The notes: a model not told the origin generated them from the letters alone. Positions 8,567 to 18,957 are shown, counted from the stretch's first letter. The stretch: DNA of 64,000 nucleotides from an uncultured Pseudomonadota bacterium (GCA_903879335.1 CAIRLC010000019.1:1-64000); one strand, 5' to 3'. Numbers and translations are program-made.

Positions 8567-9976
8567 TCAATGTCCTTGTTGGCGAGCCGCAGTCAGGGCT
8601 CGAGCGGCCGCAAGGCGGGCGCGCAGTGTGGTCGGGGCTAAGAGCGCCAGCACGGGACGCAGCTCAGGCCCCTCCAGCGTTCCCGTCAGAGCCAGTCGCA
8701 GCGGCTGAAACAGCACTTTACCCTTGGCTCCCGTCGCCTTGGCCGCCTCAATCAGGCGGTCGTAGTCCGCGCTCTCAAGCGCGAGCAACGCGTCCCAGTA
8801 CGCAAGACCCGGTGCCGCCATGATCGCCGCCGCCGCCTCATCCGGCGCCGGCAATTCGCCATAGAGTCGGTCACACCAGGTCTGCGCATCGGCAATCAAC
8901 AGCACGTTTTTGCGTACGGCCGCGACCGTATCGGCTTCGCGACCCACCGGTGTCCGGCCGGTAACCCACGGGATTAGGGCCTCGTCCGGGGTGCGGGCAA
9001 GCGCTTCGTGCTGCCAGTAATTGAGTTGATGATCATCCACATGGGCCGGCGCATGACCAAGCGCCGTCACGTGGAATTGCCCCGGCATATCGGCAACGGC
9101 GTGATAGCCATCCGCCGCCCCTGAATGGCCTAAGCGCAGCAACAAATTAGCCACGGCCGCTGGCAAATAACCGCGGTCGCGCAGTCCGCGCACGCTCATG
9201 GCGCCATCGCGCTTCGACAGCGGCGCGTTATTCGGTCCGATCAACAACGGCAAGTGCCCATAGTCCGGCGGCGTCAGACCCAGCGCTTCGATCAACGCGC
9301 GCTGGCGCGGCGTGTTCGCGACATGGTCCTCGCCGCGCAACACCAGCGTAATCCCCATCTCCGCGTCATCGATGGCGTTCGAGGACAAGAAGGACGCCGT
9401 GCCATCGGCGCGACGGATGACGAAGTCGCCAAGGTCATCCGCCCTAAAGCTCTGCGGTCCGCGCACGAGATCGACCCACTGCAGACGCGCGCCGCGCGGC
9501 ATGCGAAACCGCAGCGAGGGCTGACGACCCTCGGCGATCAGCCGGGCCCGCCCGGCCTCATCCAGCGCCGCGCATCGACCCGAATAGCGCGGTGCCCGCT
9601 TTTGGCGTAACGCCAACTGCCGCTCCGCCTCCAGTTCACGCTCAGTGCAATAGCACGCGTAAGCGTGACCCGAAGCTTCCAAGCGCGCAAAGGCCGCTGC
9701 ATGACGGTCGGCACGTTCGGTCTGCCGATAAGGCCCTGTGCCGTCGTCACGACCGGGACCACCGTCCCAGTCGATGCCCAGCCAGCGCAGATCGTCGATC
9801 AGTTCGGCAACCTTGGCGTCATCGGAACGTTCCCGGTCGGTATCCTCGATCCTGAGCACAAAACGCCCACCGCGATGCCGGGCGTAGAGCCAAGCATAGA
9901 GGGCGGTTCTCAGGTTCCCAAGATGCAAGGACCCGGTGGGGCTGGGAGCAAAGCGTGAAGCAATCAGATTGGTCAT
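8567..9976 (-). CDS. gltX: Glutamyl-tRNA synthetase
   Basis: This class I enzyme charges tRNA-Glu. Its 469 residues match the bacterial form. [19 protein letters not shown] contains the HIGH motif (HLGN), and [11 protein letters not shown] is the KMSKS-equivalent. A CYC...YSGRC zinc-type cluster is kept in the acceptor-binding region, as in E. coli GluRS. It is the first gene of gltX-cysS and is divergent from the cyclophilin gene, with fewer than 50 bases in between for both promoters. Confidence 0.97.
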   Translation of the reverse strand: MTNLIASRFAPSPTGSLHLGNLRTALYAWLYARHRGGRFVLRIEDTDRERSDDAKVAELIDDLRWLGIDWDGGPGRDDGTGPYRQTERADRHAAAFARLEASGHAYACYCTERELEAERQLALRQKRAPRYSGRCAALDEAGRARLIAEGRQPSLRFRMPRGARLQWVDLVRGPQSFRADDLGDFVIRRADGTASFLSSNAIDDAEMGITLVLRGEDHVANTPRQRALIEALGLTPPDYGHLPLLIGPNNAPLSKRDGAMSVRGLRDRGYLPAAVANLLLRLGHSGAADGYHAVADMPGQFHVTALGHAPAHVDDHQLNYWQHEALARTPDEALIPWVTGRTPVGREADTVAAVRKNVLLIADAQTWCDRLYGELPAPDEAAAAIMAAPGLAYWDALLALESADYDRLIEAAKATGAKGKVLFQPLRLALTGTLEGPELRPVLALLAPTTLRARLAAARALTAARQQGH

Positions 9977-9985
9977 GAGCCAGAG

Positions 9986-9991
9986 TATAAT
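9986..9991 (+). promoter_or_regulatory. -10 hexamer for ppi-lpxH
   Basis: A perfect TATAAT lies 33 bases ahead of the cyclophilin ATG. No convincing -35 box sits 17 bases upstream, because that region overlaps the start of gltX. Confidence 0.5.
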
Positions 9992-10023
9992 GCGCCCTCC
10001 ACCTCTACACGCGGTTGCAACCC

Positions 10024-10674
10024 ATGTCCCGTTCGGTTACCCGGTTCCTGTTGACCCTCCTGGCCTCTTTAGCCGCCGCCACCGTCTTGGCCGGCAAGCC
10101 TGCCGACACTAAAGTGGCCGACAAGGCGCCCGAGAAGGCCGCCGTCGCGGCACCTGCGGACAAGCCGGTCGAGCCGGCGCCCTCGCGCGTGCGGGTGAAC
10201 ACCAACCTGGGTAGCTTTACGATTCAGCTGGAGCTCAATCGGGCGCCGCTGACGGTCGCTAACTTCGTTCAGTACCAGCGTGATGGCCATTACAACGGCC
10301 TCGTGTTTCATCGCGTCGTCGGCAACTTCATTGTCCAGGCCGGTGGTTTTGACAAGAGCTTGACCCAGCGCTCCGCGATCCGCTCGGTGGCCAACGAGTC
10401 AGGCAACGGACTCTCGAACAAACGCGGCACCGTCGGCCTTGCCCGGACAGACGCCCCGCACTCGGGTAATTCCCAGTTCTACATCAACCTGACCGACAAC
10501 GAAGAGCTTGACCCAACGCCGATGCGCTGGGGTTATGCCGTGTTCGGCAAGGTCGTCGAAGGCATGGACGTTGTCGACCTGATCGGCAAAGTGCCCACCG
10601 GCTCCGGCGGCCCCTTTGGTAAAGACGTGCCGCTCGACCCGATCGTCATCGAATCGATCACGCCGATCCCCTGA
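10024..10674 (+). CDS. Periplasmic cyclophilin-type peptidyl-prolyl isomerase
   Basis: It catalyses cis-trans isomerisation of proline peptide bonds and is probably exported, because residues 1-24 form a signal peptide (RFLLTLLASLAAATVLAG). An Ala/Lys/Pro linker follows, and the cyclophilin domain starts near residue 58 (VRVNTNLGSFTIQL). Catalytic-site motifs are VFHRVV, FIVQAGG and GNSQFYINL. The ATG at 10024 is chosen over the track's TTG at 10015 because it places the signal peptide directly at the N terminus. The cysS/gltX, ppi, lpxH grouping is also seen in E. coli (cysS, ppiB, lpxH), though in a different orientation. Confidence 0.93.
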   Translation: MSRSVTRFLLTLLASLAAATVLAGKPADTKVADKAPEKAAVAAPADKPVEPAPSRVRVNTNLGSFTIQLELNRAPLTVANFVQYQRDGHYNGLVFHRVVGNFIVQAGGFDKSLTQRSAIRSVANESGNGLSNKRGTVGLARTDAPHSGNSQFYINLTDNEELDPTPMRWGYAVFGKVVEGMDVVDLIGKVPTGSGGPFGKDVPLDPIVIESITPIP

Positions 10675-10681
10675 ACCGGCT

Positions 10682-11419
10682 TTGCACGCGCTCGTCGTTT
10701 CTGATTTGCATATCGACGCCGCCCACCCGGCGATCGGGCGGCAGTTCATTGATTTTCTGCAGGGGGAAGCGCGCAAGGCCTCAGCCCTGTATGTCCTCGG
10801 TGATCTCTTCGAGGCGTGGATCGGCGATGACGACACCGATCCTCATCGGCTCGAGGTCATCGACGCGCTCAAGGCACTGAGTGGCCATGGGGTAGAACTC
10901 TACGTCATGGCCGGTAATCGGGATTTTCTCTACGGACGCGGCTTTGAGCGCGCCACCGGCAGCACCCTGCTCACCGACCCGACCGTGGTGACCCGCTTCG
11001 GCCGCTCTGTGCTGCTGACGCACGGCGACGCGCTTTGCACAGACGATGCGCCCTATCAGCGGTTACGGGCCATGGTGCGCGACCCACAGTGGCAGCAACG
11101 CTTCTTGGCCCTACCACGGTCAACCCGAGCCTTGATGGCCGGTGCCGCCCGATCCGGCAGTCAGTCACATACGGCGAAGCAAGCGAGCATGCTGATGGAT
11201 GTCAATGCCGATACGGTCGACACCGTATTCCGCATGGCCGGCGTGACGACGCTGCTGCATGGCCACACGCACCGCATGGGCACCCATACCCTCTCGATTG
11301 ATGGCAAAGCGCATACCCGCATCGTGACCGGGGACTGGTCAACGGCCGCCAGCGTGGCCATTTGGGACGCAGACGGGATTCGTCTTGAAACTCGCCCCCG
11401 CGAGCCCTTGCGCGCCTAA
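10682..11419 (+). CDS. lpxH: UDP-2,3-diacylglucosamine pyrophosphohydrolase
   Basis: LpxH removes UMP from UDP-2,3-diacylglucosamine to give lipid X in lipid A synthesis, at the inner face of the cytoplasmic membrane. It is a calcineurin-like metallophosphatase with the expected metal motifs VSDLH, GDLFEAWIGDD, GNRDF, LTHGD and HGHTH. The length of 245 residues fits the family (240 in E. coli). The track ORF starts inside ppi. A TTG at 10682, 7 bases after the ppi stop, gives the normal N terminus (HALVVSDLH) and is my choice, although the start codon remains uncertain. Confidence 0.92.
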   Translation: MHALVVSDLHIDAAHPAIGRQFIDFLQGEARKASALYVLGDLFEAWIGDDDTDPHRLEVIDALKALSGHGVELYVMAGNRDFLYGRGFERATGSTLLTDPTVVTRFGRSVLLTHGDALCTDDAPYQRLRAMVRDPQWQQRFLALPRSTRALMAGAARSGSQSHTAKQASMLMDVNADTVDTVFRMAGVTTLLHGHTHRMGTHTLSIDGKAHTRIVTGDWSTAASVAIWDADGIRLETRPREPLRA

Positions 11420-11439
11420 AACCGCCGACGCCTGGCGAC

Positions 11440-12033
11440 TTAAGCGTCGAGCGGCGGACCGGAATGAAAGCGAAACTGCGGGTCCGGACGGGTACACAAC
11501 TCGGCCTCCACGGCCGCTAATCGGCGCACGTGCCGATCCAGGTCAAGGCCCTTCTCTTCAGCGTGCGCCTTGGCCATCTGCGCATAGAGTTGGGTGTGGC
11601 GGGCTTCAGCGGCTTCAAGGCCGTGATAAAAGGTGGCGATATCGTCCGGCAAACGCGGGATCAATCCGCAAAAGCGCTCGGATGAGCGCGCTTCGATGAG
11701 CTCACCGGTAATCAACAGGTCGAGTTTGCGCTCCGGCTCATTGGAACTGAGCGCACGACGCAATTCACCGGCATAGCGCCCAGGCGCCATGCGCGCGTAC
11801 GCCACACCACGGCGATTCATGAGGGCCAGCACTTGCTCGTAGTGACGCAATTCTTCACGGGCCAGTCGCGCCAACGAAAGCCCAAGCCCCGTATCATCGG
11901 CGTAGGCAAACATCAGCCCAAGCGCGGTGGACGCGGCCTTCTTTTCGCAGTTGGCGTGATCAACCAGCAAGGTATCGAGTGACCCGGCGGCCCGCTCAAA
12001 CCAGGCCTCAGGCGTCGCAGCCAGCAACAACAT
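11440..12033 (-). CDS. miaE: tRNA 2-methylthio-N6-isopentenyladenosine hydroxylase
   Basis: This diiron enzyme hydroxylates the isopentenyl group of ms2i6A at position 37 of tRNAs that read UNN codons. In its 197 residues the ferritin-like four-helix bundle carries paired ExxH motifs at EELRHYEQ and EARHTQLY, plus Glu in VDHANCEKKA and ITGELIEARS. The ATG at 12033 is preceded by GGAGG and overlaps the kinase stop (TGATG). It is the last gene of the purF-glycerate kinase-kinase-miaE run, and convergent with lpxH. Confidence 0.92.
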   Translation of the reverse strand: MLLLAATPEAWFERAAGSLDTLLVDHANCEKKAASTALGLMFAYADDTGLGLSLARLAREELRHYEQVLALMNRRGVAYARMAPGRYAGELRRALSSNEPERKLDLLITGELIEARSSERFCGLIPRLPDDIATFYHGLEAAEARHTQLYAQMAKAHAEEKGLDLDRHVRRLAAVEAELCTRPDPQFRFHSGPPLDA

Positions 12034-13268
12034 CAAAATCCTCCTTCCAACGCATCCATCGCCGACAACAACGCATCGGCGTTGGGGTAGCGGTCCTCCG
12101 GCTTCTTCGCCACCAAGCGCTCCCAAATGGGGGCCCAGCGCGCATGTTCGATCGGTAATTGAGGGATCGGGGCGTGCGTGTGTTGCCAGATGACCGCCAT
12201 CGGTGTCGCCGCGAGGTAAGGCTTTCGTCCAGTCAGCGACTCGAAGAACATGATGCCAATACTATAGAGATCCGAACGCGCATCGGTGGGTCGACCATGA
12301 CCTTGCTCCGGACTCATGTAATACGGCGTACCGAAAATCTCGCCGCTGCCCGTGATCTCAGACTCGAGCGCGAGTTGTTTGGCCAATCCAAAGTCAATCA
12401 GCGCGAGTGAGCCATCGTCACGCAACATCACATTGCCCGGCTTCAAATCGCGATGCAGCACGCCCGCGGCATGGATCGCGCGCAGCGCGCCGGCCATCTG
12501 CCGCAAAATCTTAGGTGCCGCCTGGGCGCTATGGCCACGCCTCAGACGCGTTCGCAAATCTCCGGCCGGAAAATATTCCATCTGCAAGTACGCATGGTCA
12601 TCGGCGACGCCCAGCGCATAAATCTGGACGACGTTCGGATGATCGATCTGTCGGATAATGTCGTATTCCTGCAAGAATCGATCGAAAGTTCCGGGCTTAT
12701 CGCCCAGGTCCGGGATATGCCGCAGCAGTTTGAGCACGACGATGCGACACTCGCGCTCACTCTCCGCGAGGTAAACCGTCGACATGGCACTTTGGGCGAG
12801 TGGGCGTATGCAACGCACCCCCTTGATGACCGTCGTTCCGAACCGATACGCCTGCAGCGCCTGCGGGCTCGCGCGAAAGGCGGCACGGGCCCGTTGTTGC
12901 AAACGGGCGGCATCTTTGAGCAGGTTCACGAAGGCTCGATTACCGATCTTGCGCTTGACGATCACGCCATAGGCCCCCGCATCGATCGAGGCTTGCGCCC
13001 GGTCAGGGTCAGTCTCGGTGATCAGGTGAATGATGGGCGGAAACAATAAACGCTGCCGAAACTCGCGAATCCACGCGATCGCATCGGCCCCTGCGGGCCG
13101 ATCATCGACCAGCACGGCGTCGTAGCCAATCGCATGAAACTCGTCTGGCAATGGGCCTTGCTCAACCGGCACATGGGCGTCGACCTGCAGCGCATCGATG
13201 CCGGTCTCCAGATGATGCTGATACAGCAGGCGCTCCTGCGCGTCATCGACCAGCAGCAGCACTTTCAT
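12033..13268 (-). CDS. Receiver-domain / Ser-Thr protein kinase fusion
   Basis: The protein has 411 residues. Residues 1-120 form a response-regulator-like receiver with acidic pair Asp8-Asp9, candidate phospho-Asp55 (YDAVLVDD), a Thr near 84 and Lys105. Residues 145-411 are a Hanks-type kinase with catalytic Lys180 (VVLKLL), HRDLKPGN at 272-279, DFG at 292-294 and GTPYYMSPEQ as the activation-segment end. The phosphate-binding loop at 157-166 (LAQSAMSTVY) lacks the usual glycines, so nucleotide binding may be weak or altered. There is no membrane segment, so it is cytoplasmic. The ATG overlaps the glycerate kinase stop by 4 bases (ATGA). Phosphorylation of the receiver could gate the kinase, but no partner kinase is visible. 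Confidence 0.88.
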   Translation of the reverse strand: MKVLLLVDDAQERLLYQHHLETGIDALQVDAHVPVEQGPLPDEFHAIGYDAVLVDDRPAGADAIAWIREFRQRLLFPPIIHLITETDPDRAQASIDAGAYGVIVKRKIGNRAFVNLLKDAARLQQRARAAFRASPQALQAYRFGTTVIKGVRCIRPLAQSAMSTVYLAESERECRIVVLKLLRHIPDLGDKPGTFDRFLQEYDIIRQIDHPNVVQIYALGVADDHAYLQMEYFPAGDLRTRLRRGHSAQAAPKILRQMAGALRAIHAAGVLHRDLKPGNVMLRDDGSLALIDFGLAKQLALESEITGSGEIFGTPYYMSPEQGHGRPTDARSDLYSIGIMFFESLTGRKPYLAATPMAVIWQHTHAPIPQLPIEHARWAPIWERLVAKKPEDRYPNADALLSAMDALEGGF

Positions 13269-14554
13269 GCCGCGAGCCTCGCCCACTGCGCATCCGACAT
13301 ATTCAGACCCATCAATAGATCGCCCACATTCGTGGTGGTCGGTCCGGTGTGAATGAGATCTCCGCTGGCCGCAAGACAGCGTCCCGCATCGGCCTGACGC
13401 AAACTCGCTGCCGCCGACTCGCCGTCCCACGCGGCACGGGATACGGTACCGCCATCGACCACGGCTCCCGCATCGTCACTGGCACCATCAATCCCGTCGG
13501 TGCCTGCTGACAGCAGCATCGCGTTCGGCTGCCCATCCAAGACCTGCGCTGCGGCCAAGGCCAAGTGTTGAGCTCGACCGCCTCGGCCAGGCGCTGAGGG
13601 TAAGACCACCGTCGTCTCCCCGCCGGCGATGATGAGATCCGCAGTGCTCGCCAGTAAAGCCTGCGCGAACGCCACACCAGCCTCAGCCGCAGGCCCGCTC
13701 ACCCGCTCGGTCACCCGCTCCACCTGCAACCCCAATGCACGGGCCTGACCTTCGATGGCGTCCAAGGCCATGCCGAGGGAACCCACCACGCGCGCGGGCA
13801 AGCGATGGCCGCTCGGTGGCGCGAGTCGCGTCAACAGCGTCACCAAATCAGACGGTAGATCCGAAGGCCACGGCAGCGGAGGCGCCGTCTGCACGGCAAT
13901 CAATCCAGAGCCCACGACCGAAGGATCATCATTCGGCACATCGGAGAGCACCAAGGCTTCGGCAGCACGACCGTGCAGCAGCGCCGCGAGTCGTCCGTCT
14001 TTGAGGGTCGATAGCCTGCGCCGCAACCCGTTCAAGGTCTGAATCGGCACATCCCGACCATGCGCCCAGGCGTTGAGCGCCTGCAGATCCTGCAAGGCGA
14101 CACCGGGCAACAAGTCCTCGATCAAGCTGGAGGCGCCACCGGACACCAACACGAGTACGCCAAGCGCAGGTGGCAAGGCCGCCACATAGCGCCTGAGCGC
14201 AACACCGGCCGCAAGACTGCCTGCGCCCGGAACTGGGTGATCACCAAAATGGAGGTCGACGCGCGGCAGATCAAGCAGCGGCGCCTCATAGCCGGCCGCG
14301 GTCGTGACAAAGCCACTGTGAAAGTGCGCGCCTAAGTGGGCATAGGCGCCCGCGATCATCGCCGGGGCCGCTTTACCGATGGCGATCACGGCGGTCGGCG
14401 CAGTCACCGACTGTGCCAAGGCCGCCATGACTTGGGTGCGGCCATCGACTGCGGCCAAGGCTGTCTGATACAAGTCGACCAACAAGGCTCGACGCGGATC
14501 GCAACCGCCCCGACGCCAGCTATCAGCCCGTGGCACCGGCGCGCGCCGATTCAT
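13265..14554 (-). CDS. Glycerate 2-kinase (MOFRL family)
   Basis: The family phosphorylates D-glycerate to 2-phosphoglycerate, linking glyoxylate/hydroxypyruvate or tartronate routes to glycolysis (TtuD/GckA type). The 429 residues include [12 protein letters not shown] near the N terminus, the Gly/Ser-rich [18 protein letters not shown], and the C-terminal MOFRL signature [20 protein letters not shown]. The ATG at 14554 overlaps the end of purF by 32 bases. A GTG two codons earlier is the track start. No other glyoxylate-pathway genes are nearby, so its metabolic context here is unclear. Confidence 0.9.
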   Translation of the reverse strand: MNRRAPVPRADSWRRGGCDPRRALLVDLYQTALAAVDGRTQVMAALAQSVTAPTAVIAIGKAAPAMIAGAYAHLGAHFHSGFVTTAAGYEAPLLDLPRVDLHFGDHPVPGAGSLAAGVALRRYVAALPPALGVLVLVSGGASSLIEDLLPGVALQDLQALNAWAHGRDVPIQTLNGLRRRLSTLKDGRLAALLHGRAAEALVLSDVPNDDPSVVGSGLIAVQTAPPLPWPSDLPSDLVTLLTRLAPPSGHRLPARVVGSLGMALDAIEGQARALGLQVERVTERVSGPAAEAGVAFAQALLASTADLIIAGGETTVVLPSAPGRGGRAQHLALAAAQVLDGQPNAMLLSAGTDGIDGASDDAGAVVDGGTVSRAAWDGESAAASLRQADAGRCLAASGDLIHTGPTTTNVGDLLMGLNMSDAQWARLAA

Positions 14555-16040
14555 CAACACTCACCGAGCCGCGACGCAGCGCCTTCGCATCATCGGAGCG
14601 TTCTTTGGCCAAACGAGCGAAGTATTCCGGACCCACGTCGCCCGTGACGTACTCACCCGAAAAGCAGGAGGCATCGAAGCTTTCGATCTTCGCCTTGTCA
14701 TGGCGCACCGCGGACACGAGATCTTCCAGATCTTGGTAGATCAACCAATCGGCGCCAATCAAGGCCGCGACTTCGTCTTCGGTCCGACCCGAGGCGACCA
14801 ACTCGTTCTTGGCTGCCATGTCGATGCCGTAGACGTTGGGATAACGCACCGGCGGTGCAGCCGAGGCGAAATAGACTTTCGCCGCGCCCGCCTCGCGCGC
14901 CAGATCAATGATTTGTGCCGAGGTCGTGCCTCGCACAATCGAATCATCGACGAGCAGCACATTGCGCCCGCGAAACTCTAAGGGAATCGGATTCAGTTTC
15001 GAACGCACCGACTTTTTACGCTGTTCCTGCCCGGGCATGATGAAGGTACGCCCGATATAGCGGTTCTTCACGAAGCCCTCGCGAAACTCAATCCCCAAAT
15101 CGAGCGCCAACTGCATCGCGCTCGTCCGGCTGGTATCGGGAATCGGGATCACCACGTCAATGTCATGGTCGGGCTTCAAGCGGCGAATTTTTTCCGCCAA
15201 CTTCTCGCCCATCCGCATGCGTGCCTTGTGCACTGAAATGTTATCCATGATCGAGTCCGGGCGCGCGAAGTAAACGTACTCGAACACGCACGGGGTATGG
15301 GGAATCGCAGGCGCGCAGCGCGCGCTATGCAGGCCACCGCCCTCTTCGATATAGACCACTTCACCGGGCTCAACGTCACGCACCAACTCAAAGCCCGTGA
15401 GGTCCAAAGCCACCGACTCAGAGGCCAACATCCACTCCGTGCCTTGTGGTGTCAGGCGGCGACCGAGCACGAGTGGGCGAATCCCATTGGGATCGCGGAA
15501 ACCAAATATGCCGTGGCCCATGACCAGCGCGACGACCGCATAGGCGCCCCGCACGCGCGCGAAGACGCGACCCATGGCGGAGAAAATTTGCTCCGGCGCA
15601 AGCCGCGACCCTTCCTCGCGCTGCAGTTCGCTGGCCAGGATATTCAGTAGCGCTTCAGAATCCGAACTCGTGTTCAGATGTCGCTTCTCACCGCGCCATA
15701 GCGCGTCGACCAATTCACTCGTGTTGGTGAGGTTGCCGTTGTGCGCAAGTCCAATGCCATAAGGCGCGTTCACGTAGAACGGCTGCGCTTCGGCCGACCC
15801 ATCGCTGCCTGCGGTGGGATAGCGCACATGGCCGATACCAATCGAGCCTGCGAGTTGCAGCATATGGCGTTGTTGGAAAACGTCACGCACAAGCCCGGAA
15901 TCCTTACGGAGGGATAAATTACCCTCATCGCAGGTCATGATGCCCGCGGCATCTTGACCACGGTGCTGCAGTACGGTCAGCGCATCGTAAATGCGTTGGT
16001 TAACAGGGTGGTGGCCGACGATCCCGACAATGCCGCACAT
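14523..16040 (-). CDS. purF: Amidophosphoribosyltransferase
   Basis: This is the first committed step of purine synthesis, converting PRPP and glutamine to phosphoribosylamine. The N-terminal Ntn-hydrolase domain begins MCGIVGIVG, where Cys2 becomes the nucleophile after Met removal, with [11 protein letters not shown]. The C-terminal phosphoribosyltransferase domain has the PRPP-binding loop [18 protein letters not shown]. Length is 505 residues, as in E. coli. It lies 50 bases after cvpA in the same direction, the common gammaproteobacterial order, and overlaps the downstream glycerate kinase gene. Confidence 0.97.
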   Translation of the reverse strand: MCGIVGIVGHHPVNQRIYDALTVLQHRGQDAAGIMTCDEGNLSLRKDSGLVRDVFQQRHMLQLAGSIGIGHVRYPTAGSDGSAEAQPFYVNAPYGIGLAHNGNLTNTSELVDALWRGEKRHLNTSSDSEALLNILASELQREEGSRLAPEQIFSAMGRVFARVRGAYAVVALVMGHGIFGFRDPNGIRPLVLGRRLTPQGTEWMLASESVALDLTGFELVRDVEPGEVVYIEEGGGLHSARCAPAIPHTPCVFEYVYFARPDSIMDNISVHKARMRMGEKLAEKIRRLKPDHDIDVVIPIPDTSRTSAMQLALDLGIEFREGFVKNRYIGRTFIMPGQEQRKKSVRSKLNPIPLEFRGRNVLLVDDSIVRGTTSAQIIDLAREAGAAKVYFASAAPPVRYPNVYGIDMAAKNELVASGRTEDEVAALIGADWLIYQDLEDLVSAVRHDKAKIESFDASCFSGEYVTGDVGPEYFARLAKERSDDAKALRRGSVSVDESARAGATG

Positions 16041-16090
16041 AATCTATTCAATTCTCCGCTGAAACGATCACCCGAAGGGGCGCCATTCCC

Positions 16091-16606
16091 TTAAGTCTCT
16101 GAATCCGGTTCCGCCAGTGCACGTCGCGCCAAATCACGCGACTCACCGGCGACGCTTTCGAGCCAGCCGGCCACATGCACGGCATAACCCATCATTTGAG
16201 AGTGACGCCACCACGGCTCGCCTTCCAGGCGCAGGTGCAGGCCGAGCAACGCGCCAAAACCGGCGATCACCACACCCCGAACCAAGCCAAAGATGAACCC
16301 GAAGATACGATCCACGACGCTTTGGCCGCCGGCGGTATGGGTGATCCACGCCAAAATGTGGCCCACCAACGCACCCACCAAGAGCACCGTGATAAAGACC
16401 ACGGCGCGCGCAACCCACGCCTTTTCGGTGGGTGTTTGCAGAATGCCGCCGAGGTAAGGATGCAGGAAACCGGAAAACCGCCAGGCGATCACAATGGCGA
16501 GCACCCAGGTGATGAGCGCCACGACTTCGCGGACTAAACCCCGCATGGTGCCGATCACCACCGAGAGAAACACCACGGCGAAAAGGATGTAATCAACGCC
16601 TTGCAT
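16091..16606 (-). CDS. cvpA: CvpA family membrane protein
   Basis: This 171-residue inner-membrane protein has about four hydrophobic spans: ILFAVVFLSVVIG, VALITWVLAIVIAW, VVFITVLLVGALVGHIL and FGLVRGVVIAGFGALLG. CvpA was found through colicin V production, and homologues affect envelope stress tolerance; its molecular function is unsettled. Position between the SPOR-protein gene and purF matches the conserved order. Confidence 0.93.
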   Translation of the reverse strand: MQGVDYILFAVVFLSVVIGTMRGLVREVVALITWVLAIVIAWRFSGFLHPYLGGILQTPTEKAWVARAVVFITVLLVGALVGHILAWITHTAGGQSVVDRIFGFIFGLVRGVVIAGFGALLGLHLRLEGEPWWRHSQMMGYAVHVAGWLESVAGESRDLARRALAEPDSET

Positions 16607-16676
16607 CGGTGTCCCCTGTTCTGCCCAACGGGCCGAGCGCCAATTTTAGCCGAAAGCGGCGACCATCACAGTGCCG

Positions 16677-17639
16677 TCACTGCGCGGGCGCCACGGTGCC
16701 CCGATGGCCTTCGGCCGCTAAGCGTTCCGCGATTCGATCCACGCGCGCGCGATCCTGCTCAGGACCGACCCGTACGCGCCAAAGCACCTTGCCACTGCCA
16801 CGAAACTCGGAGACGAAGGCCTTGAACTTCTTCGCCTTCAAGTCATGGGCCAGCTTCTCAGCGTTCTCTTTGGCGGCAAAACTGCCCAGTTGCACCACCC
16901 AACCACCCGAGATGTCGACCGCCGACGCTTTCGGCGCCGGCTTGGGCTCAGGTTTTGCGGCGACGACCGCCGTTTTGGCCGGCGGATTCTTGGGCGGCGC
17001 CGAAGCGACCGGCGTCGGTACAGGAGCGGGTGCGGGCGCCAGCGTCTTCGCAGGCGCCTTCGCGGGCTCGGTCGCGACCGTTTTGGCCTCTCCTGCGGCC
17101 GGTGAGAGCGGGACCGTTTTTGGGTCCGCCTTCGGCGTGAGCGCTTTGGGATCACCGGACGATTTTGCGTCCGTCCTGGGTGCCGGGTTGGCGTCGACGA
17201 CGGTAGCGGCCGGACTCTTGGCAACGTTCGGCGGAAGCGCAGGCGCACTCCCGTCGGCGCTCGAGGCGTTCGGTGCCGCAGGCGTCGTCTTCGATGCGGG
17301 GAGTTTTGGCGCCACCGGCGTTGAGGGCGCCGCTGGCACGCGGTCGTCCGCCGTTGCGACCGATGATGGCGCGACGGTCGATGGAGCTGCGGTGCTGCCG
17401 GCTGCAGGGGCGGTTATCGCTGGGGCGGCCGCTGGGGTGGGCTGCGCAGCGCCATTCGCCTCGGGGCTCGGGCTTCCGACCGGCTGACTGAGGTCGATTT
17501 GGGCGTGATGAACTTGCGCGTCTTCAACCACCGGCTTATTCGAGACTCGCGGGCCGGTGAGCAAGGAGGGGACGATTAAGACGACCAGCACCACGAGTAC
17601 CGTGGCGCCAATGAGCCGTTCCTTGAGTTTTTGATCCAT
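16677..17639 (-). CDS. dedD: SPOR-domain protein (DedD-like)
   Basis: This is a single-span inner-membrane protein of 320 residues. Basic MDQKLKERL is followed by the span IGATVLVVLVVLIVPSLL, then a long Pro/Ala/Lys/Thr-rich periplasmic linker (about 40-245), then a C-terminal SPOR domain (GGWVVQLGSFAAKENAEKLAHDL to the end) that binds denuded septal peptidoglycan. DedD supports constriction in E. coli. The track start is 7 codons upstream, and the ATG at 17639 (MDQKLK) fits the family better. The linker is longer than that of E. coli DedD, so the symbol is given by position and domain plan. Confidence 0.88.
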   Translation of the reverse strand: MDQKLKERLIGATVLVVLVVLIVPSLLTGPRVSNKPVVEDAQVHHAQIDLSQPVGSPSPEANGAAQPTPAAAPAITAPAAGSTAAPSTVAPSSVATADDRVPAAPSTPVAPKLPASKTTPAAPNASSADGSAPALPPNVAKSPAATVVDANPAPRTDAKSSGDPKALTPKADPKTVPLSPAAGEAKTVATEPAKAPAKTLAPAPAPVPTPVASAPPKNPPAKTAVVAAKPEPKPAPKASAVDISGGWVVQLGSFAAKENAEKLAHDLKAKKFKAFVSEFRGSGKVLWRVRVGPEQDRARVDRIAERLAAEGHRGTVAPAQ

Positions 17640-17685
17640 GAGCCCGGTCCCCAATCCCAATCGGCGCAGTATAGACGTCCGGCAC

Positions 17686-18957
17686 TCAGGCGCGGGCGTG
17701 ATACCACGCCAAGGCAGGCGCTACGGTGTGAAAGGAGCCGAACACCACGACTCGATCGCCTGCTTGGGTCTGCGACTGTGCCTCGACGCAACCGGACTCG
17801 ACCGAACCTGCGCTGCGCACGGGCGCGGTGAAGCAGGCCGACCATTGGGCCGCGAGCTCCTCGCCACGGCGTCCACGATCACCGTCGAGCGTGACGGTCA
17901 GTAACAGATCTTCGGCATGAACGGCAGGCCTTAGAATCCCGGCGACTCGGGCGGCATCCTTATCCACCAGCATGCCCACCACGAAGACCGTGCGACCAGT
18001 CCCGCGGCGTTCGATGAGCGTCTCGGTCAAGACTTCCGCACTGCCTTCGTTGTGCGCCACATCAAACACCCACTCCACCGGGCCCGGCAAGACCTGATAG
18101 CGGCCGGTCAGCGCCACTTGGCCGAGCCCGGCGATGACGGCATCCCGGCTCGGTAACTCGCCGATCGACTCGAGCGCCGCCAGCGCAGTCGCCGTATTGC
18201 CGTATTGCGCATTGCCGGCCAGTCGCGGCGCAGGTAATCCCGTAAGCGTCGTGGCGAGTCCAAGATAATCATGGGTCGTGCCCTCACGATGCGACTGGAA
18301 TTCATGACCCAATCGATACACCGCAGCCCCAATCGCCCGTCCATGCGCCGCCACACTTTCCGGCATTGCGAGGCTACCCAAGATCGCCGGCCGTCCCAGG
18401 CGAAAAATGCCGGCTTTTTCCCGGCCGATCCCCGACACATCCGAGCCCAAATAATCCACATGATCAAGGCTGATCGACACCACGACGCCGCAGTCTGGAT
18501 CCAAGGCATTGACGGCATCGAGCCGCCCGCCGAGACCCACTTCGAGCACCCATAAATCAAGATCGCGCGCGCGAAACGCGACAAAGGCCGCCAGCGTTCC
18601 GAACTCAAAATAGGTCAGTGGCAGATCACCGCGAGCCGCTTCAATCCGCGCGAATACGGCACACAGAAAATCATCGTCGATCTCAGCACCATTGATGCGT
18701 ATGCGCTCTTGATAGCGCACCAGATGCGGCGACTGATAAAGACCCACCGAGCGCCCAGCCGCCTGGCCGAGCGCCGCGATCGTTGCCGTGACCGAACCCT
18801 TGCCATTCGTGCCGCCAACGGTGATGACACGCTCGCGCCCGCGCTCTAGCCCGAGACGTCGCAACATCTCGTGCATTCGAGCAAGCCCGAAATCCATGGC
18901 GGCCGGGTGCAAGCTCGACTGATGATCGAGCCACTCAGCAAGCGTGCGCGTGGTCAT
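17686..18957 (-). CDS. folC: Dihydrofolate synthase / folylpolyglutamate synthase
   Basis: It adds glutamate to dihydropteroate and then to reduced folates. The 423 residues carry the Mur-ligase-type ATP loop TVGGTNGKGSVTATIAAL, the downstream ISLDHVDYLGSD motif, GREKAGIFR and the C-terminal DVAHNEGSAEVL. It follows accD with a 2-base gap, in the widespread accD-folC-dedD-cvpA-purF order. Confidence 0.96.
   Translation of the reverse strand: MTTRTLAEWLDHQSSLHPAAMDFGLARMHEMLRRLGLERGRERVITVGGTNGKGSVTATIAALGQAAGRSVGLYQSPHLVRYQERIRINGAEIDDDFLCAVFARIEAARGDLPLTYFEFGTLAAFVAFRARDLDLWVLEVGLGGRLDAVNALDPDCGVVVSISLDHVDYLGSDVSGIGREKAGIFRLGRPAILGSLAMPESVAAHGRAIGAAVYRLGHEFQSHREGTTHDYLGLATTLTGLPAPRLAGNAQYGNTATALAALESIGELPSRDAVIAGLGQVALTGRYQVLPGPVEWVFDVAHNEGSAEVLTETLIERRGTGRTVFVVGMLVDKDAARVAGILRPAVHAEDLLLTVTLDGDRGRRGEELAAQWSACFTAPVRSAGSVESGCVEAQSQTQAGDRVVVFGSFHTVAPALAWYHARA

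Noticed and set aside
16609-17487. 292-residue Ala/Gly-rich ORF antisense to the SPOR-protein gene
   Set aside because: It mirrors the Pro/Ala linker of the real gene, with no start signal or motif.
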